Below, piece by piece: positions 1 to 11,935 of a stretch of DNA of 64,000 nucleotides. The notes below the pieces were generated by a model that did not search any database, was not told the DNA's origin, and was given only the letters and a program-made list of their open reading frames with translations. The number at the start of each line of letters is the position of its first letter. Positions within the stretch are counted from its first letter, which is position 1. This DNA comes from Tolypeutes matacus (Eukaryota > Chordata > Mammalia > Cingulata > Chlamyphoridae), in assembly GCA_026826555.1 (NCBI GenBank), contig JAKSZT010054324.1, positions 3,804,835-3,868,834 on the forward strand, read 5' to 3'. A program made the translations under genes and the position numbers.

Positions 1-1706
1 AGTTTTTGTGTGGCTATATGGTTACATTTATCTTGAGTAGACACCTAGGAGTGGAATTGCTGAGTCATTTGTTAATTATAGGTTTACGTTTTGGAGGAAC
101 AGCCAAACTGTTTTCCAAAGTGGCTGCAACATTTTACATTTCCACTAGCATTGTGTGAGTTCTAATTTCTCCACATCCTGGTCAACAATTATTATTGTCT
201 GTCTTTTTTATTATAGCCCTCATAGTGGGAGTAAAGTGATATTTCACTGTGGTTTGATTTGCATTTCCTTAATGATTACTGATGATGAGCATCTTTTCAT
301 GTGCTTATTAGCCATTTGTTTACCTTCTTTGGAGAAATGTCTATTCAAATCATTTGTCCATTTTTAAATTAGGTCATTTTTCTTTTAAAATTGTTGAGTT
401 GTGAGAGTCCTATATATATTTTGGGTATAAGTCTCTTAGCCGTTATAAGATTTGCAAATATTTTTCTCATTCTGTGGGTTGTCCTGTCACTTTCTTGATG
501 GAATTGTTTGCAGCACAAAAGCTTTTAATTTTGATGTCCAATTTATCTTTTTTTTTTTTTTTTTCATTTGTCACATGTGCTTTTGGTATCATACCTAAGA
601 AGCTAAGGTCCCAAAGATTTACTTCTATTTATCTCCTAAGAATTTTGTAGTTTTAACTCCTATATTTTGGTCTGTGATCCATTTTGAGTTGATTTTTATG
701 CGAGGTATGAGGTAGGGGTCCAATTTCACTCTTTTGCATGTGAATATCCAGATGTCATTTGTTGAAAAAAAAAATGTTCTTTCCCCAATTGTCTTGTCAC
801 CCTTTTTGAAAATCAATTGGTCATTTATGAGTTCACTTCTGAACTCTCAATTCTGTTGCATTGATCTTTGTCTATCCTAGTACTACACAGTCTTGATTAC
901 TGTATCTTTGTAGGAAGTATTGAAATCAGGAAGTGTTGGTCCTCCAACTTTGTTCTTTTTTCAGGATTGTTTTGGTGATTGTTGGTCCCTTGTATTTCCA
1001 TATGAATTTTAGAATCGGCTTTTATATGTCTACAAAGTAAGGCAGCTAGGATTTTGATAAGGATTGAGTTGAATCTGTAGATCAATTTGGGAAGCATTTC
1101 TATATTAGTTTTTAGTCTTCTGATCTAGAACATGAGATGAATTTCCATTTATTTAGGTCTTTAATTTCTTTCACCAGTGTTTTGTAATTTTCAATGTACA
1201 AGACTTGTACTTCTTTGGTTAAATTTATTCCTAGTTTTTACTTTTAGTTTTTTAAGGAGGTACTGAGGATTGAACCCAGGACCTCATACATGGAAGCAGG
1301 CATTCAACCCCTGAGCTACATCTGTTCCCCAATGAGAGTTGATCTTTTTGTTTGTTTGTCTCTTTATCTGTCCCTAGGAGGCACCGGAGATCAAACCCAG
1401 GACCTTGTACGTGGGAAACAGGCTCTTCCACTCCCCTGTTTTATTCTTTTTGATGATATTGTAAATGGAATTGTTTTCTTAATTTTATTTTCAGATTTTT
1501 TATTGCTGGTATAGAGAAATATAATTGATTTTTGTATATTGATCTTGTATCCTATAATGTTGGTGAGCTTGATTATTAGTTCTAATAGATTTTTTAGTAG
1601 ATTCCTTGTGATTTTTGTATATACAAAGTCATGTCATTTATACGTATAGTTTTATTTCTTCCTTTTCAATTCAGATGCTTTTTATTTCGTTTTCTTGCCT
1701 AGTTTC
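1..1706 (-). mobile_element. Antisense L1 LINE ORF2/3' region, interrupted by two SINE fragments
   Basis: The plus strand reads as the reverse complement of an old mammalian L1: 3' UTR and ORF2 C-terminal sequence, with broken reverse-strand ORF2 pieces near 625-816 and 897-1097. The homology stops near 1233 and resumes near 1437 with the L1 sequence continuing, so 1253-1436 holds later insertions. The sequence is full of stops and frameshifts, so this is a dead copy in an upstream intron of the REXO1-like gene. The exact subfamily was not determined. Confidence 0.8.
1253..1436 (-). mobile_element. Two antisense tRNA-SINE fragments inside the L1
   Basis: Two pieces (about 1253-1330 and 1374-1436) each look like the reverse complement of a tRNA-derived SINE head, with a B-box-like core and the phrase 'gaacccaggacct' or 'aaacccaggacct'. 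They resemble the diverged monomers at 41716-41965, so they are older than the intact DAS SINEs elsewhere in the window. Confidence 0.6.
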
Positions 1707-3087
1707 CCTGGAGAGAACTACTGTAAGGATGCTGCTTTTAGTAAAGGTCGAGATGAAGTCATTTCCCCCTGTTAGCCACAAGGACGCCATATTTCCTCGC
1801 TACAGTGTCACTGAGCTAGGGCAGGAGGAGACACAGGAATATCTTCAAGTTAAAATGTCGGAACTCACTGTCTTTCTGAGGCTCAGTAGTTTTTCTTGGA
1901 TAGGAATTTTCACTTTGTTCCATGGCATTGGCTAATTTTTAGAGTTTTGAAATGGTTGATTATTGTTGTTTTGCCACTATTTTCATTGTTTTTATGGGAG
2001 AGGTAGCTCGTGATGGTTCTCATGCCACCATTCCAGAAGTCAGTCCTCCCCTACCCCCCCAGGATTCTGTATAGGTCAAAAAGCAGTGGCAGTACAAAAA
2101 CAAACAAAAAGAGGGGCCTCTTCTTGAGAAATGTCACCTTTTTATTCTAGCTTTGCTTTTTCAATATCTGTTTTCTCTTCTTTACTCTCTACCTGCCCCC
2201 CCTCCCCTTACCCTCACCCCTTGTGGCTCATGTTCTCTGCTGGTTTCGTGCAGTGAGAAGAGTCTTGGCTTTGTCATTTGGGCACATCTGGGGTCACTTA
2301 CTAAGTCGGCAATAGTAAGAAAGATATTTAATTTTATTGAGCATCAGATTCCTTGCATAAAATGATGATGATGATACCCATCCTCATAGAGTGGCAATGA
2401 AGCTTAAATGAGGATACGTTTAATGTGCCTGCAACAAATCTGGATATAATAGGTGCATAACAAATTAATAATATAATATTTAATATTTATTATTTCTTTT
2501 TACCTGTTTCTCCCATATTTCATCTCTTTTACTGCCCTAAATAATGAGCCTTGACATGGAAATAGTAATTGCTTAATAATTTTTGAAACTAACTTTTATA
2601 GAAGGATAATGAAAAGATGATCATGTCTTCCCTTTGCTGTGTGACTCAAGCAAATTATTTGGCCACTCTGAGCCCTAGTTTCCTCCTTTTTAAATGAAAA
2701 TAATAACAAGTGCCTCTGCTACATTAGGGGCTTGCTTTGAGAAAAAAATGGGATTATGTACCCTAAAAATTTTGTGTAGGCTTTGCAAACACTATTCATC
2801 CTGGATAGATTTACAGTGGTCTTTTCGACTATGAAGACAGAGTATCTGGTTCTTGGGTTTGACTCAGGGTGTTATGGGTTTTTTGTTTTTGTTTTTCTCT
2901 TTCCTTCTGAAAAAACATAAACACAAAATGTAAAATAAGTTGCTTTTTATTTATGTGCCAGTATTTCCCTCATTCCTTCTTAGATAAATATTTTGCCATA
3001 TTTACCCATTAAATTGAAAATGGCATTCATTGTTTATATAAACTTTGGGTTTCATGTTTTCATTTAATTATTCAATTTGTGGTCTAG
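1707..3087. other. Upstream intron of the REXO1-like gene
   Basis: No coding exon was recognised. Positions 1707-2045 look repeat-derived but I could not place the family. A MIR-like stretch lies near 2630-2760 (the usual 'gtgactcaagcaaattatt' and 'gtttcctcc' phrases). The rest is AT-rich and unremarkable up to the acceptor AG at 3086-3087. Confidence 0.5.
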
Positions 3088-3184
3088 GCGATAATAGAAG
3101 AAAAGTCCATTTATGAACGTTGTGGCAGTAGAAAAATGTGTGTGAACATAGCAATAAATACTCTTAAGAAGCTGAGAGATCAAG
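3088..3184 (+). CDS. REXO1-like exon a (pre-domain linker)
   Basis: Acceptor AG at 3086-3087 and donor GTAATT at 3185. It starts in phase 0 and leaves one base. The translation ends in VNIAINTLKKLRDQ, matching the conserved 'AVNTLKKLR' helix that precedes the zinc region in REXO1 as I recall it. Confidence 0.75.
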
Positions 3185-4856
3185 GTAATTTTTTTTTTTA
3201 TTACTTCAATGACAAGATAAAATCTTGTGACTAACACCTGACACTAAATGTGCTCTATTCGTTACTAGTAGGGTCATGTTTAAATTTTCAGTGAAATTTA
3301 TTTTCCTATATATTCTCTTTAGTAGAATGTGCAGGTGACATTAATTTTAATTGAAAATAACAGATTAGATTTGAAACTGGGCATATAAATATAACCTCAT
3401 TGTAAGATTATCAGTGAGATATTTAAATTTATTTTCTGTTAATAAAAGTAATGCACCTTCTTGTGGAACAGTATTTCTCTACCTTTTTTTCCATTATTGT
3501 CCCCCTAAGAAATATTTGTAAACGTTGTCTTTCCTAATTCACCACCACCACCAACCATGATATTAAATACTGAGGAATAGATTTTGTTGGGTAGAGTTGA
3601 GTTTTGGAGAGACAAAACCACTGTCATACCTAAGATATGGGAGAAACATAAATTTAAAAATCACAGCCAAACAAATACTAAAAATAAAGAGAAATTATTT
3701 TTTAAAAAATATATAAATTCTGTAGAATAGCCTTTTGCATATTTTGCTGCAAATATTTTTCTCAGTTGGTCATTTGTGCTTCAACTTCGTTTATAAAGTT
3801 AATTATGTAGGGGGGCGGATGTGGCTCAAATGGTTGGGCATCCGTCTGCCATATGGAGGGACCTGGGTTCGATCCCCGGGACCTCCCGGTAAAATAAAAA
3901 ATATATATATAGAAGACGCATGGGCTGCCAGGCTCTGTGTGCCGCTGAGCTGTCGGGCCCCGGGAGCCATGCAGCAGGATGATGACGTAACAGAGGAGAG
4001 ACAAGACAAGATGCTCCGAAAGCTCCAGAAGCCAGGAGCTGAGGTGGCGCAGGCAGCAGAATACCTCTCTCCTACATCGGAGGTCTCCAGGATCGAATCC
4101 TGGTGAAGACTGGAGGAGGAGGATGAGAAGAGATGGCAGGAAACACACACAGAGAATTGCCCAGCAAATGGACACAAAAACAGCAAATGGGGAAGGGGGG
4201 GTTTAAAATGGATAAAGTAAATAAATAAAATCTTAAAAAAAAATAAAAAATAAAGTTAATTATATAGAAGTTATTTTCAAAGTGTAATTGATCTTTTCCT
4301 TTTTGATTATGGATTTTGTGATTTAGAAAACCTGTTTCAGTTTCAGGAATATAAAAACTGTTCATTTGTCATTTCTTTATGGCATTTTTATGTATTACAC
4401 TTTAAGTAGATTTAAATACATGTTTTAAAACATACAGGGTCTGTTAGATTAGCATTTTCATTCTAATCTTGTGTTTTGTTTCCCCATCTTCCTTTCATAA
4501 AGAATATAACACATGGAAATAGAAAATAGATGTCTATTAATAACTACATATTTTAAATATTCCCAGTGAAGATAGAAATGTCTTGCCAACTGTTATTGAC
4601 TAAAATTTAGGCATACTCTATACAATATGCAAAATATTTTGGCTTGGGCAAATATAATGTCCTGAGACAGTTAAATTGATTTAACTTTTTTTCCAATTTG
4701 GAATTGGTTATGAAGATGTTTGATCTCAAGATAAACTCTATTAGTTGTTTATCTTAAGATAAAAATATTTTCACTATGTTATAGAACCTTGTTTTATGTT
4801 TTTTGAAGCAAACAAATAATTCAGTGTTTTAAGATAAAAGTTTTTATATCTTTTAG
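3185..4856. other. Intron of the REXO1-like gene with one dimeric SINE
   Basis: AT-rich sequence. The only recognised element is the full-length dimeric SINE at 3811-4251. Nothing else could be supported. Confidence 0.6.
3811..4251 (+). mobile_element. Full-length dimeric DAS-type SINE
   Basis: The tRNA-like head holds an A-box-like 'tggctcaaatgg' and B box 'ggttcgatccc'. It is followed by a GC-rich second unit with another B-box-like 'ggatcgaatcc', then a poly-A/TAAA tail. It is flanked by a 16-bp target-site duplication (aaagttaattatgtag at 3795-3810; one mismatch at 4252-4267), which proves retroposition. The long ORFs on both strands here are by-products of the SINE and not genes. Confidence 0.92.
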
Positions 4857-4916
4857 ATGTGTCTGGAAGTGGTAACAACAAGAAAACTGGATTTAAAAAG
4901 AATGAAAAGAAAACTG
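4857..4916 (+). CDS. REXO1-like exon b (basic linker)
   Basis: Acceptor TTTTAG and donor GTAAGC, 60 nt, phase 1 to phase 1. It encodes a Lys/Asn-rich stretch (NNKKTGFKKNEKKT). It was chosen because the phase and position link its neighbours. It is the least conserved exon, so this is less certain than the rest. Confidence 0.6.
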
Positions 4917-5162
4917 GTAAGCTTAATATAATAATCATAGGCCCTGTGCAATTGTTACCTTAAAAGGAGGAAGCATATTTGATAAAATGCGATTATTGAA
5001 CTATTGTATTTATGAAGGGTTGGGTGCATACTATGCATATCTGATATCCTTTTTTAAAATGAATATAAATAGAAAAATTGACTTTTATGTAAGTAATACT
5101 TGAATTGAATTCTGAACTTTTAAAATATATATATGTTAATAACATATGTCCAGTCTGCTAGA

Positions 5163-5285
5163 GCAATGCTTCTCAATCTTTATGTGCATTGCAATCACCT
5201 GGGAACCTTTTAAAATGCAAAATCTGATTCAGTAGGTCTGGAAGGGGCCTCAGGCTAAATTTCAAACAAATTCCCAGGAGCAAGA
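5163..5285. mobile_element. MER20-like hAT DNA transposon fragment
   Basis: Contains the MER20 phrases 'gcttctcaatcttta', 'aatcacctggga' and 'ctgattcagtaggtctgg'. The right end is degraded. Confidence 0.65.
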
Positions 5286-5335
5286 AGCTAGAGAAGTAGG
5301 GTTACTTTGAATTTGGTTGTATTTTTAAAATGTAT

Positions 5336-5860
5336 ATTTTTTATTTTTAAAGAATCTTTAGATTAATAAATGTTACATCAAAAATATAGAGGATTTGGGA
5401 AACGGATGTGGCTCAAGATGTTCGGCGTCCATCTACCATATGGAGAGACCAGGGTTCGATCCCCAGTACCTCCCGGTAAAAAAAAAAAAAAAAAAATATA
5501 GAGGATTCGCCTATACCCCACCCCCTCCCCTTCCCACACTTTCTCACATTAACAACATCCTTCCAAAATATGTCTACAATTGTTGAGCATATATTGAAGC
5601 ATTGTGATAACCAATTATAGTTTATACTTTGGCCCACACAATTTTATAGGTTTTGAAAAAATGTCAAATGACTTGTATCTGCCATTGCAATGTCATGCAG
5701 GACAATTCCAATGTCCCAAAAATGCCCCCATGTTGCACCTATTCTTCCCTCTCTCTCCTCTCAGAACCTCTGGTGGCTACTGCCTTTATATCAATGATAC
5801 AAGTTTTTCCATTGCTAGAATAATAATAAGTCTACTTTAGTCCATAGTTGCATTCCCCCT
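5336..5860 (-). mobile_element. Xenarthran L1 3' tail (antisense), split by a SINE
   Basis: A T-rich left end is followed by the reverse complement of a lineage-specific L1 3' UTR. Related copies lie at 6207-6453, 30444-30640 and, in the opposite orientation, 39035-39440. Shared phrases include 'ccccatgttgcacctattc' and 'tccattgctagaataa'. A young SINE lies inside at 5396-5492. Confidence 0.75.
5396..5492 (+). mobile_element. Short monomeric DAS SINE
   Basis: The tRNA-like head (A-box-like 'tggctcaagatg', B box 'ggttcgatcccc') is followed directly by a pure A tail. A perfect 15-bp TSD (aaaatatagaggatt) lies at 5381-5395 and 5493-5507. It inserted into the L1 tail, so it is younger than that element. 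Confidence 0.92.
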
Positions 5861-6206
5861 TTATGTTTGTTCCTTCCTCAATCTTCCTTCCTCTTGAGGA
5901 TTTGGGGATGGTGATGCCCACCCTGCCTCCGTTTGAGAAGGAGCTTAGATCCCATGGGGCAGATGGATGGAACTGTATTGCTTGCAGTTGCAGACACTCT
6001 CTGCTTCCTGGTTGTATTTTTGAATGAAACCAGATGCTAGTGATCATCCTCTAAGAAAGCCTCTTATATAAGAATTGAAACAAAGTAAGTGCTTTTGAAT
6101 TCCTAATACTTCTCATACAAATAAATTTTTCCTTTTACAAAAGGATTTCTCAAAGAGCGCCTGGTAAATTCCTCTAGAATTAATGAGAAATTAGAGGAAC
6201 GATTTT

Positions 6207-6453
6207 TTTTTTGTCTTTTCATTTTTTTTTTTAAAAGATACTTGGATTATGTAAATGTTACAGAGGATATATAGGGGATTCCCATATGCTCTGCTCCCCA
6301 TACCTCCCACATTTTCCCACATTAGCAATATCTTTCATTAGTGTGGTATATTCATTGCAATTGATAGACATATTTTGGAACATTGCCACTAAGCATGGAT
6401 TATAGTTTACATTGTAGTTTACACTTTCTCCCACTCAATTCTGTAGGTTATAG
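6207..6453 (-). mobile_element. 5'-truncated L1 3' tail with TSD
   Basis: Same L1 3' UTR family as 5336-5860. It is flanked by a 15-bp TSD, tagaggaacgatttt at 6192-6206 and tagaggaactatttt at 6454-6468 (one mismatch), and has a T-run at the left end as expected for an antisense poly-A. Confidence 0.85.
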
Positions 6454-6835
6454 TAGAGGAACTATTTTCAAGAATCTCTTAGAGTAAGGGTATCTGGACC
6501 TGGGTTAATGATATTGGAAAAAGATTCTTGATATTGGAAATAGATACTACAAAGAGCTAGTTTGCTATTGTGAGGGTCATCATATTTCCCATTATGTTTA
6601 GTGATTGTAAGCTTTTGGGATAACCTTATCTGACTGAATATTTTGCATCTCTGTGTATGATTTGGAACCAGAAGCCTTGGGTTTGTGTATCTGTTGTGAC
6701 TAATTTTCTGGGTCTTTTTCTTCTTCTATAAAAATGAAGTCTTTCTGGGTTAATGTGATGTTTTAATTAAAGTACTTAGAGTAGTTTCTGACATGCTCAA
6801 TTTGCTGTAGCTATTACCTATATGATTTTTTTTTT

Positions 6836-7560
6836 GTTGTTACAAATACATATATATATAAAATTTGAGAAGTTGTGAGTTAACAAAACAATCATGCATA
6901 CTATACAGGATTCCCATACATCACCACAACAACTTACATTGTTGTGACACATTTGTTATAAATGATGAAAGAGCATCATCATAATGTTACTGCTATCTAT
7001 AGTCCATAGCTTGTATTTGGTATATTTTCCCCTCAAACCATCCTATTATTAACACCATGTATTAGTATTGTATATTTGTTATAGCTCATGAAAGAACACT
7101 CTCATATTTGTACTGTCAACCATAGTCCATCATTCACCACGGGATTTGCTGTATTACACAATCCCCTGCCTTGTACAGTCCATCCAGAGTGTACACTCAG
7201 TGCCTTTCAGTTTCATCAGAGTTGTGCTGTCATCAGCTTGGTCCATTTCAAAATGTTTTCATTACTCCAAAAGGGAAAATCCCATACCCTCAACTACCCC
7301 CATATTATTGACCCTTAGCGTTGATATAGTACCTTCTTTGTCATTGCTGTAAAAATATGACAATATTACTGTAAACTATAGTCTATACATTACATTAGTT
7401 ATATTTTCTCCAGGTATCTCCATATTCTTAACACCTTGTAATAGAGGAACATTCTTGTGTTTGTACTATTATCCACAATCATCATCTACCACCAAAATCA
7501 CGTTATACAGTCCCTAGCTTATCCTCTATATCTATATTTGTCTTACTTGTCCTTCTCTCG
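6836..7560 (-). mobile_element. Xenarthran-type L1 3' UTR fragment (antisense)
   Basis: Long stretch with repeated 'accatagtccat'/'actatagtctata' phrases and a T-rich left boundary, typical of long L1 3' UTRs in this lineage. ORFs at 7088-7352 are chance frames in it. The family assignment is an inference from neighbouring copies. Confidence 0.6.
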
Positions 7561-7764
7561 CCCAAAACATAGTATCTCATGTAGTGCATGGAACAATAAT
7601 AATTTTGTTGTTGTTGGATGATGGATATGAAGACCTGGAATTCTTTTGGGGTCCTTTTACCTTACTTAAGATGAACCAGAATCATAGCATTGCAAATTCC
7701 ACTACATAAAAAAAGCCCACAAAATGCTATTTGGATTTCATTGAACAACTTCTTTTTTTCTTAG

Positions 7765-7914
7765 AACTGACAGGAATTATTCTCTACAGACATCTTAAAG
7801 ACTACCTCCTAACTAAAGAACAGTTACATGAAAATAACTACCCCCAACTAAACCCTGACAAACCAGGGAGTATTATTTTAAATCCAAGCATGACAAAAAC
7901 TCCTGTAAATGATG
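7765..7914 (+). CDS. REXO1-like exon c
   Basis: Acceptor TTCTTAG and donor GTAAGT, 150 nt, phase 1 to 1. It encodes LYRHLKDYLLTKEQLHENNY, matching the conserved REXO1 segment (leucine-rich 'YLLT-x-QLxxNGYP' motif) just before the Cys-rich region. Confidence 0.85.
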
Positions 7915-8095
7915 GTAAGTATATGGGACAGAGAATTATCCTGCCTATATGTTAAGACTTTGGAACCCTAGAAGGCCTAGTTTCTGAAATATCTTAAAGA
8001 AAATAAGGTTTCTGGCCAGCATAATTAGACTACTGATAAAAGCATTATTTATTTAATTTCCTCTAAGTAATTTATTTTATTTGAGTAATCTAGTT

Positions 8096-8285
8096 TATTA
8101 AATCCTCATAGCAACACTTTGAGGTAGGTACTATTATTATTCCCACACAGATGAGGAAACTGAGGCTCAGAGAGGTTGAGTAACTTGTCAAAGGTCACAC
8201 AGCAAATAAGTGGTAAAGTGGGATTTGAACACAAGAAGTATGATTCCTGAGCTCCTATTCTTAACCACTATGCATGTACATATGC
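8096..8285 (-). mobile_element. MIR SINE
   Basis: Reverse-complement MIR core: 'gatgaggaaactgaggctc', 'agaggttgagtaacttgtc', 'ggtcacacagcaaataagt'. Confidence 0.85.
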
Positions 8286-8649
8286 AATATCATGTTTTGA
8301 ATAATGCATACCCTTTCATTAAGAATTCTTATTAAAAAGATTTATAATTGATCTGACTTATTTCACATTTTCTGCAAATACTGAGCATTGTTAGTTATCA
8401 TAGTCATCCCCACACACAAAAAAAATTATGTGGGGTTCAGGGACAAAAACATAAAATAGAATGTCCTGCATCACAACTGTCAAACCTTAGGGTTGATGGG
8501 AATTTGAGATGCAGTTATTATAGACATTTTTTCCCGTGACTAGAAAATATTTATCTTCATCTTTTGCATCTTTGGAAATTCTCCACTGAGATTTTCTTTG
8601 GCATTTATTGTTTTTGTTGTTTGTTTGTTTGTTTCGAATCCCTTCGGTG

Positions 8650-8890
8650 GAAGGCAGTAATTTTAGCAGTTAAGAACATGGGCTCTGGAGAAGGAAGTGA
8701 GGCAGCTTTGGTTTTGGATGCTGGGAAAGTTATTTAACTTCTCCTAGCCTGTCTTCTTGTTCTGAATATTGGGGATAATGCTAGCTACCCCATCAAGTTA
8801 TTGTGAGAATCAGGTGAGATAATGCATAAAAAGTATTTGGCACAGTGCCTGCCTCATAATAAAAACTCAAATAAAAGCCTCTATTATTAT
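8650..8890 (+). mobile_element. MIR SINE
   Basis: Sense MIR: 'aacatgggctctggag', 'gttatttaacttctcctag', 'ttggcacagtgcctg'. Confidence 0.8.
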
Positions 8891-9389
8891 TATTATCGTT
8901 ATCATCAGGAACCAGTCTGAGAATTATTAGTAAAAAAAGTATTCATGATTGGGTCTAGTGACAAGCCCATAGATACTGTCAATACCTTAATAAACATACA
9001 AATTGCTATGGGTAAACTCTGAAAGGGATAAAATAATAAAGAAGACCTGGGTCCTATTGCAGTAAGTTACTACTAGGTACTAGAGTAGACGGCTAGTCAA
9101 GGCGGCTTCACATACACTGTGGTGCTAAGCAGTGAGACAGGTTTCCTTGTCTGGCATTTGGGCTGACCCTGGAGCGGGCAGGGCACATCTGTTTGAGCAT
9201 CTCTGGAGCAGCAAGTACCCCTTTAAGTAATCCTGTTACCTTTTCTCTTCCTGTGTGATCACACTGGGGAGGGTACTTGCTTTCTATAGGGTTAAGAATG
9301 CAAAAACAAGGCCCCACATTCAGGCCCATTCTTCTCTTCTATTGACCCCCATTCATTCATAAATTATTCCGCTTCATGTTTTATTTTAG

Positions 9390-9503
9390 CTTCTAAGAAG
9401 ATCTGCTGTAGGTGTGGGAAAATACATGGTGTGACTCCCTCTGGCAAACACATTAGGAGAGAGGAATGTAACTACCCCTTTGGCCGAGTGTTGAGTCATA
9501 AAG
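9390..9503 (+). CDS. REXO1-like exon d (Cys-rich region), GC splice donor
   Basis: Acceptor TTTTAG at the left. It encodes KKICCRCGKIHGVTPSG, then EECNYPFGRVL. The Cys pattern CCxCG...EEC is that of the zinc-binding segment N-terminal to the exonuclease domain in REXO1. A His that follows the Tyr in REXO1, as I recall, is Pro here. The donor is AAG|GCAAGT, a GC donor that otherwise matches the consensus well, which is how functional GC-AG introns usually look. Confidence 0.85.
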
Positions 9504-11360
9504 GCAAGTATTTGGTAGTTCTGCCTCATTTATTTGACAAGTATTGTTAAGCACAACTGCCAAAGGCTGTTCAGAGAGAAGTGGTATAGTGTTCAGCTCA
9601 CTCTCACTGTATTTTTGTTACAGTCCAGTAAAAAGAGAAACTGTCGACTCTGAAGTTTCAGTTAAAAACTGACGCCTTCTTACCCTTGTGGCTCAAGGGC
9701 TCAGCACTCCCAGGCTAGGACAATTCTTCTGCCTTCTTAAGACTTCACTCCAGTCAGCCAGCTACCTCCTGACCTTACTTCTTTCTGCGTAGCAGCATTA
9801 CAATAATTTCTTTGCAAATAGCTTTAATTTCTTGCCCTACTTGCCCCATTGCACTCCCATGGCAAAACCCCAACCCTGGAGGAGTCAAACCATTGGCTTA
9901 GCTGGCTTTGCCCTTCCCTATATTTCTTCTCACAAAATGCAAATGGGCAGTGTGTGACTCTATGTGCTTGTCACCTGCTTTCTACTTTGGCCATTCCATA
10001 GTTTTCTCCTTTGTGCTTCCTCTGCAGCTCCTTTTTTGCAGACAAACTTGCCTAATCCTCACTGAGAAAACAGCCTTTGGGAAATAATACCCTGTTCTCA
10101 CCTCCTCTAGATTTATTCACATCTGAGCTGTCTGCTTCTTCCTGCGGATGCAGTGGAGGAAGCATCCCTGTTCTTATCAGAGTCCTTCCCTGTGTGCTCC
10201 CTCCCCTTGTTCCTTCACAAAGACTCATCAGACTCCCCTTTCCTACCTACAAGTCCAGCGTGTCCCCTCAGCATATCGTTCTGGTATCTCTCATCTGTTT
10301 AAACAAATGAAACCTCCATGGTCCCAAGTCTGCTACAGAGCTACTCTGATTTCTCTGTCTGCTGCACATGATCATTCCTTTAAGAGTTGTCTTCACCATC
10401 TGACTTCACTCCCTCCACTGACTTCTGAAACCAACACCCTTGACCTTCAGGCTGCCAAAGCTAATGGACCTGTTTCTGATTTCCTTTTCTCATATTTTCA
10501 GCATTCTCCCACTTTGCAGCACTCTCCTCTCAGCTTCTGTAATAGCACATATTTCCGTCCTTCTTCCTCCCTGTCCAGCTCCTTCTGTACCTCCTCTGCT
10601 AAACAGTCCTCCTTGGAACCTCTTGTTGATGAAATTCTCAGAGCTTTGTTCTGGGCCCCTGTCTCTTCCTCCACTCCTTCTCCCTAGACAAGCTCATCCT
10701 TTCCTGTGGTTTTAAACAGCATCCGACTGCTATTGCCCCCAAATGTGTACCTCAAGGAGACTTTGCAGAACCCCAGCCTTTGCTGAATATCCAATTGCCT
10801 CTTGATCTTTATGTGTGAAGATGGACTCTTGATTTCTTCCACCATCTTCTCCAGCACAAAAAATTCCCTACAATTCGCTCATTTTTTTTCACTCAAGCCA
10901 AAATCTGAGAATCGTCATCTTTAGCACACCTTTTCGTCTACCCCATGTGCAAGTCTTATTTGTTCTCTCTCAAAAACATACTCCACCTCTACTGCCACCA
11001 CCTCAGCCCAAATCACCCTCCACTCTGTCATAAACTACCGCGATGGCTTCCTTCCTGATGAACCAGGGGAAATGATGGCGGAAGGAAGGGAGGAAGGAAA
11101 GAATAGGTGTTCAGAACATTGGCAATTATAATTCCCTTCAAAGTGCAGCCCCTAAGAACTTTGCTGACAGGAGTAGATTTTTCCTGTCCAGTAGACAATA
11201 TTAAAAAGGTGTGAAAAGCAGTAATATTAGAACATTGTGGGTTTGCTCAGTGTTTTTAAAGGTCTTTGAGTGTAAAAGAATGCACATGCTCTTGGGAGCT
11301 AGCCATTTCTTCTAAGGCTTGCTTGCTTTGACTTTGATTTTGTGTTTGGTTGGTTTGCAG
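9504..11360. other. GC-AG intron of the REXO1-like gene
   Basis: Starts GCAAGT at 9504 and ends TTTGCAG at 11360. It is mostly an L2-derived block (about 10140-11065). The open frames at 10148-10715 belong to this L2 and are not genes. Confidence 0.7.
10140..11065 (+). mobile_element. L2 LINE fragment
   Basis: CT-rich sequence with L2-type phrases, e.g. 'ctgggcccctgtctcttcc', 'ctactgccaccacctcagc' and 'taaactaccgcgatggctt' (the degenerate 'ctgcaatagcctcc' region). Highly diverged. Confidence 0.6.
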
Positions 11361-11434
11361 TCCCTGGTGGCTTAGAAACTCAATACAGCTGTTGTGAAGG
11401 TGTCCTTGGATCTCCCGGGTGTCAGGTCGCGAAG
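11361..11434 (+). CDS. REXO1-like exon e
   Basis: Acceptor TTTGCAG and donor GTAGGG, 74 nt, phase 1 to 0. It encodes PGGLETQYSCCEGVLGSPGC, keeping the paired Cys and Gly-Cys of the zinc region. Confidence 0.88.
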
Positions 11435-11614
11435 GTAGGGCTCATCACCCAGAAGCTGCTCCTTTCAGAAGCAGAGTTGCTGCTACTAGCACTGACGTTG
11501 GTGGCCAATAAGCATTTGAAAGAATTAACAAATTTTCTGTTGATGAGACTTTTATGAATTTATTTGCACCTGTAAAAACAGAGTGATTTATTTGGCAAAT
11601 TTGGACTTTTTCAG

Positions 11615-11722
11615 TTTCATGTTCATGACCAAAAAGAGAACATAGCGGGCTTTGTGAAGACTTTCGTCAAGTTCCCACCTCCTGACGGTAATCATGGTGT
11701 GTTTGCAGTGAATTGTGAGGTG
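11615..11722 (+). CDS. REXO1-like exon f (exonuclease motif I, D to N)
   Basis: Acceptor TTTTTCAG and donor GTAAGT, 36 codons in phase 0. It ends GVFAVNCEV. The family motif I is LDCEM, in which the Asp and Glu bind metal. Here Asp is AAT (Asn) while Glu is kept. Confidence 0.9.
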
Positions 11723-11794
11723 GTAAGTTGGTTTTATATCTTACCTTATTACACTACTTATTACCTAAGGATTGCAGAGCATGGTACCTTGTGG

Positions 11795-11935
11795 AAAGCA
11801 CTTTCCTAGGCCTTCTCTTCAAATCCCTGCAATGTTATTCGCATATTTTTTACAAGAAGCAGGGAAGCTGAAAAAGGCTTCGTGATTTGGCTGAGTTCAT
11901 GCATCCAGTAAGTGACAGGCCAGGAATTGGTTCAT
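11795..11935 (-). mobile_element. MIR-like SINE fragment
   Basis: Diverged reverse-complement MIR: 'aagcactttcctagg' at one end and 'gagttcatgcatccagtaag' at the other. Confidence 0.45.

Larger units (their letters stand above)
7915..9389. other. Intron of the REXO1-like gene with two MIR elements
   Basis: Holds an antisense MIR at about 8096-8285 ('gatgaggaaactgaggctc', 'aaggtcacacagcaa') and a sense MIR at about 8650-8890. Also a short GTTT run near 8610-8635. Nothing else recognised. Confidence 0.65.

Noticed and set aside
3735..4186. Overlapping ORFs of 123-137 codons on both strands
   Set aside because: They coincide with a dimeric SINE that has a target-site duplication; they are open by chance in GC-rich repeat sequence.
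10148..10715. 179-codon plus-strand ORF
   Set aside because: Ser/Pro/Leu-rich frame across CT-rich L2-derived sequence, with no recognisable domain and no splice context.
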